Below, piece after piece: positions 55,676 through 64,000 of a stretch of 64,000 bases of DNA. A program made the translations under genes and the position numbers. Under the pieces are notes generated by a model. That model was not told the origin of the DNA. It worked only from the letters and a program-made list of their open reading frames with translations, and searched no databases. This DNA is from Kumtagia sp963839725. Lineage in GTDB: Bacteria > Pseudomonadota > Alphaproteobacteria > Rhizobiales > Rhizobiaceae. How positions within the stretch are numbered: the stretch's first letter is position 1; each line of letters opens with the position of its first letter. The stretch is taken from NCBI GenBank assembly GCA_963839725.1, contig CAWIWT010000006.1, positions 38,429 to 102,428 on the forward strand, in the 5' to 3' direction.

Positions 55676-57185
55676 ATGGAGCTTTTCAACAATCTCGCGC
55701 TCGGCTTCGCCACCGCATCGACGCCGGTCAACATCGGCTTTTGCCTGATCGGCGTTCTGCTCGGTACCCTGATCGGTGTTCTGCCGGGCATCGGCGCGAC
55801 CGCCACCATCGCGATGCTGCTGCCGATCACCTTTCAGATCGGCGATCCGATATCGTCGCTGATCATGCTCGCCGGCATCTACTACGGCGCGCAATATGGC
55901 GGCTCGACGACGGCGATCCTCATCAACATGCCCGGCGAGTTCCTCGTCGGCGGTTACAGCGATCGACGGCTATCAGATGGCGCGCAACGGCCGCGCCGGC
56001 GTCGCGCTGGCCACAGCTGCGATCGGCTCCTTCGTCGCCGGAACGATCGCTACCGTTCTCATCGCGCTTTTCGCACCGCCGCTGACGGCGATGGCGCTGA
56101 AATTCGGGTCAGCCGAGTATTGTTCCTTGATGATCGTCGGCTTGATCATGTCCGTGGCGCTGGCCCACGGCTCGGTCATCAAGGCGGTTGCCATGGTGGT
56201 GCTCGGTCTGTTGCTGGGTCTTGTCGGCATCGATGTGATCTCCGGTGCGCCCCGGCTGAATTTCGGCATCACCCAGCTCGGCGATCAGCTCAACTTCGTC
56301 GCAATCGCCGTCGGCCTGTTCGGCATTGCAGAAATCCTGCGCAATCTCGAAGACGAGCGCACGCGCGAAGTGCTCATGGCGAAGGTCGGTGGTCTGTTGC
56401 CAACGCGCGAGGATTTCCGCCGCATGACGGCTCCGATCCTGCGCGGCACAGCACTAGGCTCGGCCCTCGGCATCCTGCCCGGAAACGGTGCGGTGCTCGC
56501 CGCCTTCGCCTCTTACTCGATCGAAAAGCGCGTGTCTGACAGGCCGGAAGAGTTTGGGCGCGGCGCATTGGCCGGTGTTGCCGGTCCGGAATTGGCAAAC
56601 AATGCCGGCGCGCAAACGTCGTTCATTCCGATGCTGACGCTGGGCATTCCGGCCAATCCCGTGATGGCGCTGATGATCGGCGCAATGATCATTCAAGGCA
56701 TTGTTCCAGGCCCGAATGTCGCCGCCGACAAGCCGGACCTGTTCTGGGGGCTGATCGCGTCGATGTGGATCGGCAACCTGCTGCTTATCATCCTCAACCT
56801 TCCGCTCATAGGGCTGTGGGTCAAGCTTCTCAAAGTGCCGTATTACGTGCTGTTCCCGACGATCATGGCGTTCTGCTCGATCGGCGTCTACAGCGTCAAT
56901 TCCAATGTCTACGACCTCTACGTCGTCGCCTTTTTCGGCTTGCTCGGCTATTTCCTGCTGAAGCTGCGCTGCGAACCGGCGCCGCTGCTGCTCGGCTTCG
57001 TGCTTGGTCCGCTGCTTGAGGAAAACCTGCGCCGCGCCATGATTTTGTCGCGCGGCGACCCGACCACCTTCGTCACCCGCCCAATCAGCGCGCTGCTGCT
57101 GGCGATCGCCGTTGGTGTACTGATCGTCATCCTGCTGCCCGCAGTGCGCAAGAAGCGCGACGAAGTGTTCGTCGAGGAAGAGTGA
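55676..57185 (+). CDS. tctA: Tripartite tricarboxylate transporter permease TctA (one frameshift near 55931)
   Basis: The large permease, about 502 residues after repair. The first frame gives GVLLGTLIGVLPGIGATATIAMLLPITF, the TctA signature glycine-rich loop, to AILINMPGE. The rest (SSAVTAIDGYQMARNGRAGVALATAAIG onward) is one frame over and runs to 57185 through many hydrophobic helices. One surplus T at about 55931 (GAGTTCCTC for GAGTCCTC) joins them. This is likely a sequence error. Confidence 0.9.
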
Positions 57186-57231
57186 GGCCGGGCTTGCGTT
57201 TAACCACCGGTGCGCTACCAGTGGCACCGAC

Positions 57232-57316
57232 GCGGACGTGGCGGAACTGGTAGACGCAAGGGACTTAAAATCCCTCGACCCTGATCGTACGGGTTCGATC
57301 CCCGCCGTCCGCACCA
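57232..57316 (+). tRNA. tRNA-Leu (anticodon TAA)
   Basis: An 85-base class II tRNA. The acceptor stem GCGGACG pairs with CGTCCGC before ACCA; the anticodon arm AGGGA-CTTAAAA-TCCCT gives TAA; a long variable arm (CGACCCTGATCGTACGGG) and TTCGATC T-loop follow. CCA is encoded. Confidence 0.95.
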
Positions 57317-57378
57317 TGTTGAAATCGTTAAATATTTCGGCCCAGTTATTCCCGAAGGATAACGCACCGATGGGTGAC

Positions 57379-57402
57379 TTGGTCCGACATTTGGTCCGAC
57401 AT
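57379..57402. repeat. Perfect 12-bp tandem duplication downstream of tRNA-Leu
   Basis: TTGGTCCGACAT occurs twice back to back, 63 bases after the CCA of the tRNA. A similar 11-bp pair follows the tRNA-Glu-like gene at 59539. Their common placement suggests integrase arm-type sites left by a lost element. Confidence 0.6.
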
Positions 57403-57420
57403 TGCGCAGGGCCCGGTACA

Positions 57421-59314
57421 TTACGGGGTATTGATACTTCGCGAGATCAGCCGGGCAAGACGAGTTGAAAAAGCTTTGGCGTCGAGCGGTTTGTCGCCGT
57501 CGAGCACGCGTGCCTCGTCGTAAAGAAGATGCGCCATGTCCTCCTTGAGGTCGCCGGCGTCGTTACCAAGTTTTGCCAGAGCGATAATTCGTTCGTGGCG
57601 CGGGTTCACTTCCAAGATGGGCTTTGACACGGTATCCAAGCGGCCGGCAGCGCTCAGGAGCCGCTCGAACTGCCTGTCCGGTCCATGCTCCGGCGCGACA
57701 AGGCAAACCGCGCTCTCGGTCAGACGCTCGGATGCCCTGACATCCGTCACTGCATCCCCTAGCGAGGATTTCACGAAGGCGAGGAATTGTTCGACCTCCG
57801 GCTCGGTCTTTTCTGACGGTTTCGATTGAGGCATCAAGCAACGCAATGTCCGACAGGTCGGTCCCGGTTTGGGTCACGGATTTGAACTGCTTGCCCTCAA
57901 ACTCCGCCGCTTGCATCACCCAGAAACTGTCGACCGGGTCGGTGAGCAGAAGGACCTCGACGCCCCGCGCCCGGAACCCTTCGAGCTGAGGCGACACCTC
58001 GAGCCGCGCCCGGTCGTCGCCGGTCATGAAGAAGATCGCCTTCTGGCCATCCTTCATCGCCGCCACGTAATCAGCCAGGCTGCGCAGCCCTTCGTTGGAA
58101 GTGGTTGTCCGGAAACGCGCCAGTTTCAGAAGCTGATCGCGCCGCTCATAGTCCTCGTAGAGCCCTTCCTTCAGAACCACGCCGAAATTGTCCCAGATCT
58201 TCGCATAGGCAGCAGGGTCGCTTTCAGCCAGCTTGCCGAGATCCCCGAGGATTCGATTGGTCACCCCCTTGCGAACAGCGGCAAGCAGAGGGCTCTCCTG
58301 GATCATTTCGCGCGACACGTTGAGCGGGAGGTCCGCCAAATCGACGATGCCACGCACGAAGCGCAGGTATCGTGGCACCAGGTCGGCATCGTCGGCGATG
58401 AAGACGCGCCGCACGTACAGCTTCATACGACCCTTGCGATCTTGGTCGAACAGGTCGAATGGACGCGAGCCCGGCACGAAGGCGAGCGTGGAATATTCGT
58501 GACGGCCCTCAGCGCGGTAGTGGATAGTCATCGCGGGCTCGTCATACTGGCCGGCTACGCTGCGGTAGAAATCAGTGTACTCCTCGGACTTCACCTCGCT
58601 CTTCGGCTTGGTCCACAGCGCGCTACCGTCCGCCACTTCCACAGCCTCAGCACCCGGCTTCTCAAAAAGCGAGATTGGCACCGGCACGTGACCGGACCGC
58701 GATTTGACCAGCCGCTCCAACGTCCAGCGATCGGTATAGGCGGCTGCATCCTCCATCAGGCGCAGCACGACGCGCGTGCCACGTTTCGGCGCATCCTCCA
58801 GCGCAACAGGCCCGATCTCATATTCACCCTTGCCGTCGGACGACCAGCGCCAGGCTTCATCGCTGCCGGCGGCTCGCGTGTAAACGTCGACCCGCTCGGC
58901 CACCATGAAGGCAGAATAGAAGCCGACGCCGAACTGACCGACGAAGTCGGCCTGCTCTCCACCCTTCGACGCCTCGATGCGCTCCATGAAGGCCCGCGTT
59001 CCGGATCGCGCTATCGTACCCAGCGCCTCTGCCATCTCGTCGGGGCCCATGCCGATGCCGTTGTCTTCAATACCGAGGGTTCTGGCATCCTTGTCGGCAT
59101 GAAGGGTAATGCGTGCCTTGGGATCGTCGCCGAGCAACTCGGGACGTGCGATCGCTTCATAGCGTAGCCTTTCGCATGCGTCGGCCGCATTCGAAATCAG
59201 TTCTCGCAGAAAGACGTCCCGGTCCGAATAAACCGAGTGAACCATCAGATGGAGGAGGCGAGAAACATCTGCCTCGAAGCTTTTGGTTTTCAGAGGTTTG
59301 GCTTTCGAAGCCAT
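57421..59314 (-). CDS. htpG: Molecular chaperone HtpG (Hsp90), one frameshift near 57835
   Basis: A Hsp90 of about 630 residues. The GHKL ATPase shows SNAADACERLRYEA (the ATP-side Asn), DNGIGMGPDEM and GQFGVGFYSAFMV. The middle domain contains RRVFIADDADLVPRYLRFVRGIVD and PLNVSREMIQES. After ALLDAS the C-terminal dimerisation domain (EPEVEQFLAFVKSSLGDAVTDVRASERL..) continues in another frame to 57421. The ATG at 59314 (MASKAKPLKTKSFEADVSRLL) is the family start, with a RpoH-type promoter 30-60 bases upstream. Confidence 0.93.
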
Positions 59315-59345
59315 GTGCGGTCCATTGGTGGATTTTCGGCCAACG

Positions 59346-59374
59346 AGATGGATGCAAGAATTCGGATTTTCAAG
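59346..59374 (-). promoter_or_regulatory. RpoH (sigma-32) type promoter of htpG
   Basis: On the minus strand CTTGAA (59374-59369), a 17-base spacer and CCATCT (59351-59346) match the sigma-32 consensus CTTGAA-N13-17-CCCATNT. The predicted start lies about 25 bases before the htpG ATG. A heat-shock gene in the expected position makes the match credible. Confidence 0.72.
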
Positions 59375-59413
59375 TCCCCATGCATCCATGCATTGTACTT
59401 TGCCTTAGCCAAC

Positions 59414-59484
59414 GGGCCCACCGTTCGCAGGCTAAGCGCCCTCTCACGGCGCAAACAGGGGTTCGATTCCCCTTGGGCGTACCA
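59414..59484 (+). tRNA. tRNA-Glu-like gene (anticodon CTC) with irregular 5-prime half
   Basis: The 3-prime half is good: anticodon stem GCGCC-CTCTCAC-GGCGC gives CTC, the T-arm is AGGGG-TTCGATT-CCCCT, and TGGGCGT-ACCA ends the acceptor. The 5-prime acceptor strand (GGGCCCA, or ACGGGCCCA with two unpaired G) pairs imperfectly, and the D-arm looks a few bases short (71 bases in total against about 75). The cause may be indel error, as elsewhere in this window, or a decayed copy or recombined attachment site. Confidence 0.5.
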
Positions 59485-59538
59485 GATAACCACTTGAAAT
59501 TGCTATGTTTCACCGTTCGGGCGGAATAGGGCTTTTGT

Positions 59539-59560
59539 GTTTGCCCAACGTTTGCCCAAC
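59539..59560. repeat. Perfect 11-bp tandem duplication downstream of the tRNA-Glu-like gene
   Basis: GTTTGCCCAAC occurs twice back to back, 55 bases after the tRNA CCA. It has the same placement as the duplication after tRNA-Leu but an unrelated sequence. Confidence 0.6.
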
Positions 59561-59657
59561 ATCGAGCCATTAACCCCGACTGTCGAAGCGACTGGATGAC
59601 GCTTTCGCGCCACGCGATGTGTCCGACCGGGGCATTCCGCCCCGTTTGGATATAGAA

Positions 59658-59966
59658 ATGCGTAACCTTTTCCACACCCTAGCTACGGGGGCCGCGATGG
59701 CTACCGCGCTATCTTTCACCGCGTTACCGGCACCCGCCGCGCCGGAATGTTCAACCACCTTGTTTCGGTCTTGCGGCACCGACCGGAACGCTTCCCGCGT
59801 CGCCTTCGCGCGTGCCGACAAGCCGAAGCCGGAAACGTCGTTGGTAGCGGGGGCGCACTTCGAGCGTACCTTCGGCGAAAACAAACCCGTCATTTGCCAC
59901 TGTAGCGGGTGCCCGGCGTACCTACGGCTGTGTGGTAATAGCCGTCCTTTCCGAAGATTTCCTTGA
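59658..59966 (+). CDS. Possible small exported protein
   Basis: A frame of up to 103 residues starts MRNLFHTLATGAAMATALSFTALPAPAAP with a plausible signal peptide, followed by a cysteine-containing region. Its end overlaps, on the opposite strand, the C-terminus of a better-supported gene (stop at 59890). The competing minus-strand frame 59570-59893, whose ATG overlaps that stop, is an alternative. Either or neither may be real. Confidence 0.3.
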   Translation: MRNLFHTLATGAAMATALSFTALPAPAAPECSTTLFRSCGTDRNASRVAFARADKPKPETSLVAGAHFERTFGENKPVICHCSGCPAYLRLCGNSRPFRRFP

Positions 59967-60515
59967 CCGGACGCCAGTACGGAGGGTCAGCGTTCGGGTT
60001 GCAGCGTTCGCGGTCGGCTTCGCCCTCTTCAGAACCAATACCGCCCCATCCCGCAACCGCCAATCCGGCTCAGACTGGGGGTTGGAGCTCGTGGGCATGC
60101 CGATGCCAATCAGCTTTGTGGCGTAGTAGCCCAACGCGAGAGTATTCATTTGAAATCGACTGCACCTTCCTGCGCAGACCATCGCTCGCGCGAACATATA
60201 GTTCTCAGCTGCAGCCACATTTAGATCGAGCGAGTTTGGTTGATCGCCAGGGTTTGGAGGCTGATCGCGCCAAGCCTTCAAGGTCATCCAAGCACTAAAA
60301 TACTTTCCGCAGCAGGAGCCGTCGTCGATCACTACTGCAATGTTGGTATCGATTATGATCCGAACTATCGCATTATCGACTGCCATGAACAGATCCTCGC
60401 AACCGAGAATGTGCCCAGGAAGATGCCATGCTTTCGCGTTGGGCAGTATAGCCCACGGTAGCTTAGCGTTAACAAACCGTTTCGGGGCTTCTGGTGGTTC
60501 TAGCACTTTGAACAA
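59890..60515 (-). CDS. Unknown protein, about 208 residues, one frameshift near 60030
   Basis: Reads from a TTG at 60515: FKVLEPPEAPKRFVNAKLPW, then GCEDLFMAVDNAIVRIIIDTNIAVVIDDGSCCGKYFSAWMTLKAW and NVAAAENYMFARAMVCAGRC to GAVLVL. It then continues in another frame as EGEADRERCNPNADPPYWRPVKEIFGKDGYYHTAVGTPGTRYSGK and stops at 59890. The even protein-like composition across both frames supports a real gene. Several cysteines (GSCCGK, VCAGRC) are notable. I do not recognise the family; it sits in the island after the tRNA-Glu-like gene. Confidence 0.55.
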
Positions 60516-60793
60516 CCCTCTACTGGCGACCGTGCTTTACTCTTTGCCGGTCGCGTTGTGTGGGCGCGTGTGTAGCCGGAAAGCCAAACGGCCCCCGGAG
60601 GGGCCGCATCTTGTCGTTTGGGAAGTGCTTTGCGTTTGGGAAAGGAAGCAGGGTCGTATAGTGCGCTTCATCCCAAGGTAACCTAACAAAACGGGTCAAC
60701 CCTACCAGCCAACAGGCTGGATTTTGTTACGTGCCTTGTGACACGGGGGAACAGTAGCCGACCCGCCGCTGGAGACCTAGTCGACCGATTTGT
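60516..60793. other. Non-coding stretch with two hairpins
   Basis: CGGCCCC-CGGA-GGGGCCG (60589-60606) and CCAGCC-AACA-GGCTGG followed by ATTTTGTT (60705-60728) are both terminator-like; the second has the T-rich tail of a + strand terminator. No convincing protein gene is seen. Confidence 0.4.
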
Positions 60794-60865
60794 TCAGCGC
60801 CTCTTGGCCAGCGCCTTCGCGGCTGCTGCGGCGGCGGCTTGGGTCTTGAACACGGAAACCTTCAT
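60794..60865 (-). CDS. Possible 23-residue peptide
   Basis: MKVSVFKTQAAAAAAAKALAKRR: a very small alanine-rich basic peptide whose ATG overlaps the TGA of the preceding short frame (ATGA). It could be an antimicrobial-like or leader peptide, or simply the end of a longer frame that is open upstream to 61051. Weak evidence. Confidence 0.25.
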   Translation of the reverse strand: MKVSVFKTQAAAAAAAKALAKRR

Positions 60866-61029
60866 CGGGTCGTTCTCCACAACGGGAGCTTGTCCGAACA
60901 GAAGGCGCGCAACTGGCTGCGCTTGTTCCGCGTAGCAATTTTCCCGGCCTCTCCGGTCTTGAGCAGCCGGGGACCCCTTGCGGCGGGTGATCCCCGCAAG
61001 CTTCGTATCATACGATCTAACGCGCCCAT
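60862..61029 (-). CDS. Possible 55-residue basic protein
   Basis: MGALDRMIRSLRGSPAARGP and on to LPLWRTTR. Its ATG overlaps the TAG of the gene before it and its TGA overlaps the next ATG, suggesting a compact co-translated cluster. G and C are favoured at third positions. No homology is recognised. Confidence 0.3.
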   Translation of the reverse strand: MGALDRMIRSLRGSPAARGPRLLKTGEAGKIATRNKRSQLRAFCSDKLPLWRTTR

Positions 61030-61342
61030 CTGATTTCCTTTTCCTCTTCATCCGACTTTTTCAAATCGTTCTGTAGCGCGGTTAGCTGGCGGATCAGCGC
61101 TTCGCGCGCATAGGCGCGGCGTTGCCGTTCGCTGACGCGTTCGGCGGTCTGCCGTTCGATGGCGAGCAGGATCAAGGGGCAAAGGCCGCAGGTTGGGGAC
61201 CGGAGGACGCCTCCTTAGGCAGCATTTCCGTTCCGAAAACTGCGCCAACCAATCCCAAAGTATCGACGACACCATCGTACAATGGACTCCGCGACGCTCG
61301 ACGGTAGCGTGTCTGGTAGAGATCAGAAAGGGATATCGCCAT
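61017..61342 (-). CDS. Unknown protein with charged helical C-terminus (frameshift near 61178)
   Basis: The first frame from 61342 reads MAISLSDLYQTRYRRASRSP..VFGTEMLPKEASSGPQPAAFAP and stops; the next frame continues LILLAIERQTAERVSERQRRAYAREALIRQLTALQNDLKKSDEEEKEIRWAR to 61017. The helical, heptad-like C-terminus looks protein-coding. The ATG at 61342 overlaps the opposite-strand start at 61341, so the ATG at 61225 may be the true start. Function is unknown. Confidence 0.4.
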
Positions 61343-61946
61343 GGTCACACGCGGCTTTATACGTAGGTCCAGCAATTCAGATCAGTCGATCCGCCTTCCC
61401 GAAGGTCAACATATCGTCACCGATTTCCCGGTTTTGTCGGCCGGGCCGACCCCTCGTATCAAGTCCGAGGACTGGAATTTCACGCTGAAGGACGGCGTCA
61501 GGCCGGTGAAGAGCTGGAACTGGGCCGAGTTCAACATGCTGCCGCAGAGCAAGATCACACGCGACATCCATTGCGTGACGACTTGGTCGAAATTCGACAC
61601 GGCCTGGGAAGGGGTGCTCGTCGACGACATTTTCGGCGACGCCTATATCGACCCGCCGACGGATTTCACGCTCGCCCATTCCTTTGACGGCTACACAACC
61701 AATCTGCCGACCGCCGATCTCGTCGGTGGCAAGGCGATGGTCGCGCTGCGTTATGAGGGCAAGCCAATTCCGCCGGAGCATGGTGGGCCGGCGCGGCTCC
61801 TCGTGCCGCATCTCTATTTCTGGAAATCAGCGAAATGGGTGAATGCACTACAGTTCACCAAGCGCGACGAACTCGGTTTTTGGGAGTTGCGGGGCTACCA
61901 TCGCTACGGCGATCCTTGGCGCGAACAGCGCTACACAAATGATTGA
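61341..61946 (+). CDS. Sulfite oxidase-like molybdopterin oxidoreductase
   Basis: A 201-residue single-domain protein of the oxidoreductase molybdopterin-binding superfamily. FPVLSAGPTPRIKSEDWNFTLKDGV leads to DIHCVTTWSKFDTAWEGVLVDDI, where the cysteine (about residue 79) is the expected Mo ligand, and GGPARLLVPHLYFWKSAKWVNALQF is the family C-terminal block. There is no signal peptide or heme domain, as in YuiH-like cytoplasmic members. The next gene, a flavin reductase, overlaps it by eight bases, suggesting an electron-transfer pair. Confidence 0.88.
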   Translation: MVTRGFIRRSSNSDQSIRLPEGQHIVTDFPVLSAGPTPRIKSEDWNFTLKDGVRPVKSWNWAEFNMLPQSKITRDIHCVTTWSKFDTAWEGVLVDDIFGDAYIDPPTDFTLAHSFDGYTTNLPTADLVGGKAMVALRYEGKPIPPEHGGPARLLVPHLYFWKSAKWVNALQFTKRDELGFWELRGYHRYGDPWREQRYTND

Positions 61947-62693
61947 CCGACCGATGTACTGGCAGAGCGCCACCATAGCACGCATAGAGAAGCTATCGCC
62001 GCGCGTGAAAAGCTTCTTTTTCCATCTTCCGGAGCCCATTTCGTTCCGGCCCGGTCAACACGTCTTGCTGCGGTTGACGGCGCCAGACGGCTATCGCGCT
62101 CAACGCAGCTACTCGATCGCCTCAGCACCCGGGCTTGGTAAGGCCAAGGAACTCGAACTCACGATTGAGAGGTTCGACGATGGCGAAGTCTCACCCTTCA
62201 TGCACGATGCCGCACAGGTGGACGATGAGATCGAGCTAGGCGGCCCGATCGGTGGGCATTTCAATTGGATCCTGACGATGGCGGCCCCATGCTTTTCATT
62301 GGCGGCGGCTCAGGAATTGTGCCCTTCATGTCGATGCTGCGCCAACGCGAAGCGGTCAGGTCGCAGGTTCCAGTGACGCTATTGTTCTCAGCGCGATTGC
62401 GCGAGGAATTGTTGTTCTTCGACGAACTTTCGAAATTCGCGGCCTCCGGCAACGGCTTTGATCTGATGCTGACGCTGACGCGGGAGGCAAGCGCGCACTC
62501 ATTTCGAGCTGGAAGGATTGATGCGGCCTTCATGGCAGGCATCGTCACGGCCATGAAGGTGCCGGTGCGCCAGGTTCTGATTTGCGGCTCAAATGCGTTC
62601 GTGGAGACGGCGGCCGAGGGAACGATCGCAGCCGGAATAGAGCCAGCATTGATCAAGACTGAACGGTACGGCGGGTCCGGCGTGCAAGCGTAG
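61939..62693 (+). CDS. Ferredoxin-NADP reductase-like FAD/NAD(P) oxidoreductase (one frameshift near 62269)
   Basis: The FAD domain shows FRPGQHVLLRL and RSYSIASAPG (R-x-Y-S flavin motif, about residues 56-65). The NAD(P) domain is in a second frame: PMLFIGGGSGIVPFMSML, the GGGSGI pyrophosphate loop, to VLICGSNAFVETA. A missing G in TGGATCC (for TGGGATCC) at about 62269 joins HFNW to DPDDGG. There is no 2Fe-2S domain. It overlaps the sulfite-oxidase-like gene and is probably its electron partner (inferred). Confidence 0.87.
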
Positions 62694-62744
62694 CTCCGCA
62701 GCTTGCACCGGACTTGCATGCATCCCTGAAATTCCGGTGGTCAA

Positions 62745-63697
62745 ATGAGCGAGTTCCTTGTGAACATATCTGGTCCCCCTGCGGCCGCAACGATAGAGCC
62801 CTGGGCGGGAATGGCTTTGCTTGGGGTGGTGGGATTCGTCCTCGGTTTCGCACTCAATCACGGATCAATCTGCACCGTCATCGCTACGAGAGAATTGGTT
62901 TCGGAGAAAAGGTCTGCGCGCTTCATCGCCCTCGCGGAATGTGCCGCCTGGGCGGCGATTGTCTACGCAATCCTCGAAACGTCACCGATTATGCATCAGG
63001 GTTGGTCGCCACTCGGCTACCTGGTTCCGGCAGCCATATTTTTTGGGCTCGGCACCTATGTGAACGGCGCCTGTGTGTTCGGGTCTGTCGGGCATTTCGG
63101 AAATGGCGAGATCGATTTCGGATTCGCGTTTCTCGGCATCTTTGCCGTGGTCTACATTGAATTTTTTTTTGGCCTGCTTCCGGATCAGCCGCCGGCAAGT
63201 TCTTCCCTGCCGCTTGGGCCGGCACTCCTCGCACTTGCACTTTTGGCCATCCTGACGTTGAACTCGGTGTGTCACTCAAATCGGAGACCAATTTCCGGCG
63301 GCTGACGCTGTCGATGGGAGCGGTGGGATCACCTTTACGGTCCTGGCTGTTTTTGCGCCCGGGTTCTCGATCACAGCATCGGTCGGATCGATCGTTTCGA
63401 TACCTGTCGCGGGCGCCGTGATTTCTGTGTGCATGTTTGGCGGCAGCCTTGTCTCCGCGGACTAGGAAACGTCGATTCGTGGTCAAATGGCCGACAATCA
63501 GGTCCATAGCCACTAGAACGCTTGGAGGCGTGCTTATGGGATTGGGTTCGCTACTCATTCCGGGTGGGAACGATACGCTGCTGATGGTTGGTTTTCCCAT
63601 GGGTGCATGGCAGGCTGCGCTCGCCTATGTGCTATTTGTTGCGACCCTTGCCACACTCATCGACAAATTCGGTTCGATGGCACGATCCTGGTCCTGA
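62745..63697 (+). CDS. YeeE/YedE family sulfur transporter-like membrane protein (about three frameshifts)
   Basis: The first frame gives LLGVVGFVLGFALNHGSICT (helix plus the G-x-C-T-type motif of the family), ECAAWAAIVYAILE and GLGTYVNGACVFGSVGHFG with another conserved cysteine. Further helices follow in other frames (GITFTVLAVFAPGFSITASVG, CMFGGSLVS), and the last frame contains TLGGVLMGLGSLLIPGGNDTLLM and GAWQAALAYVLFVATLATLI. Breaks are near 63276, 63330 and 63460. The family imports thiosulfate or moves other sulfur species, which suits the adjacent sulfite-oxidase-like enzyme. Confidence 0.8.
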
Positions 63698-63783
63698 CAG
63701 TCGCGCATGCTCGATAGCCGACGCGCATACGCATCGGGCTATCCGTAGTGACTGCAAAAAAATACCAATCCGCGTTCGGAAAT

Positions 63784-63808
63784 AGGCGGCCGGTTTATTC
63801 GGCCGCCT
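63784..63808 (-). terminator. Hairpin at the end of msrA
   Basis: AGGCGGCCG and CGGCCGCCT form a perfect 9-bp stem around the msrA stop codon. There is little T-run beyond, so it is a possible terminator only. Confidence 0.45.
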
Positions 63809-64000
63809 CGCGCCGCGGAAGCACCCAGTTTGGACGTGGAAAATGGCAGGTGTAGCCATTGGGGTAGCGCTCCAGGTAATCCTGGTGCTCCGGCTCCGCC
63901 TGCCAGAAAGCTCCCACCGGCTCGACCTCGGTCACGGCCTTGCCCGGCCACAGGCCCGAAGCGTCTACGTCTGCGATGGTGTCCTCGGCTATCCGTTTCT
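63795..64000 (-). CDS. msrA: Peptide methionine sulfoxide reductase MsrA, C-terminal part
   Basis: The last 67 residues of MsrA are read from the window edge: EDTIADVDASGLWPGKAVTEVEPVGAFWQAEPEHQDYLERYPNGYTCHFPRPNWVLPRREAAE. EPEHQDYLE is the family hallmark and the cysteine in YTCH is a candidate resolving residue. The catalytic GCFW motif lies outside the window. Confidence 0.93.
   Translation of the reverse strand, partial: KRIAEDTIADVDASGLWPGKAVTEVEPVGAFWQAEPEHQDYLERYPNGYTCHFPRPNWVLPRREAAE

Overview
The window is a GC-rich chromosomal segment of an alphaproteobacterium, most probably a rhizobial (Hyphomicrobiales) member close to Mesorhizobium / Phyllobacteriaceae. This rests on gene content and order: SDR-uvrC-pgsA-moaD-moaE; pmbA-inositol phosphatase-DUF4170-DUF374-waaA-lpxK with DUF2093 converging; ribF and a TIGR01459 HAD protein next to groESL; a CIRCE operator plus alphaproteobacterial RpoH promoters; and short palindromic intergenic repeats typical of rhizobia. 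No 16S gene is present, so genus is an inference.

Layout. 0-7.6 kb: ABC-F ATPase fragment, a vapB antitoxin with a truncated vapC, DinB, ndk, the uvrC-pgsA-moaDE operon and an outer-membrane barrel. 7.7-13.7 kb: the Kdo/lipid A operon (lpxK, waaA, acyltransferase). 13.7-23.2 kb: a 266-bp palindromic element, VOC protein, MATE pump, patatin, paired M16 peptidases, rsmD, an rRNA pseudouridine synthase with a very long basic extension, a second palindromic element, and tadA. 23-31 kb: ileS, MipA, ribF, HAD phosphatase. 31-33 kb: groES-groEL under CIRCE and RpoH signals. 33-36 kb: DUF1203, GNAT, sseA. 36.3-42.2 kb: a decayed prophage (capsid C-terminus, tape measure with lysozyme domain, small genes) lying between the two ends of an alanyl-tRNA editing gene (alaX). 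42-53 kb: cysK-type synthase, ChrR-like cupin protein flanked by two direct repeats, DEAD-box helicase, ilvA, an M24-like protein without its metal ligands, DUF900 lipoprotein hydrolase, adenine deaminase. 53-57 kb: alcohol dehydrogenase and a tctCBA tricarboxylate transporter. 57-64 kb: tRNA-Leu, htpG, a tRNA-Glu-like gene followed by an island of unknown small genes, then a sulfite-oxidase-like / flavin reductase / YeeE sulfur cluster and the end of msrA.

A striking global feature is the number of single-base indels that break otherwise well-conserved genes, including ones expected to be essential (ileS at least five times, groES, groEL, lpxK) and others such as htpG, tctA and the SDR. I read most of these as sequence or assembly error, because both halves of each gene remain well conserved. 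The alaX/prophage and vapC lesions are different in kind and look biological, although a misassembly cannot be excluded for alaX.
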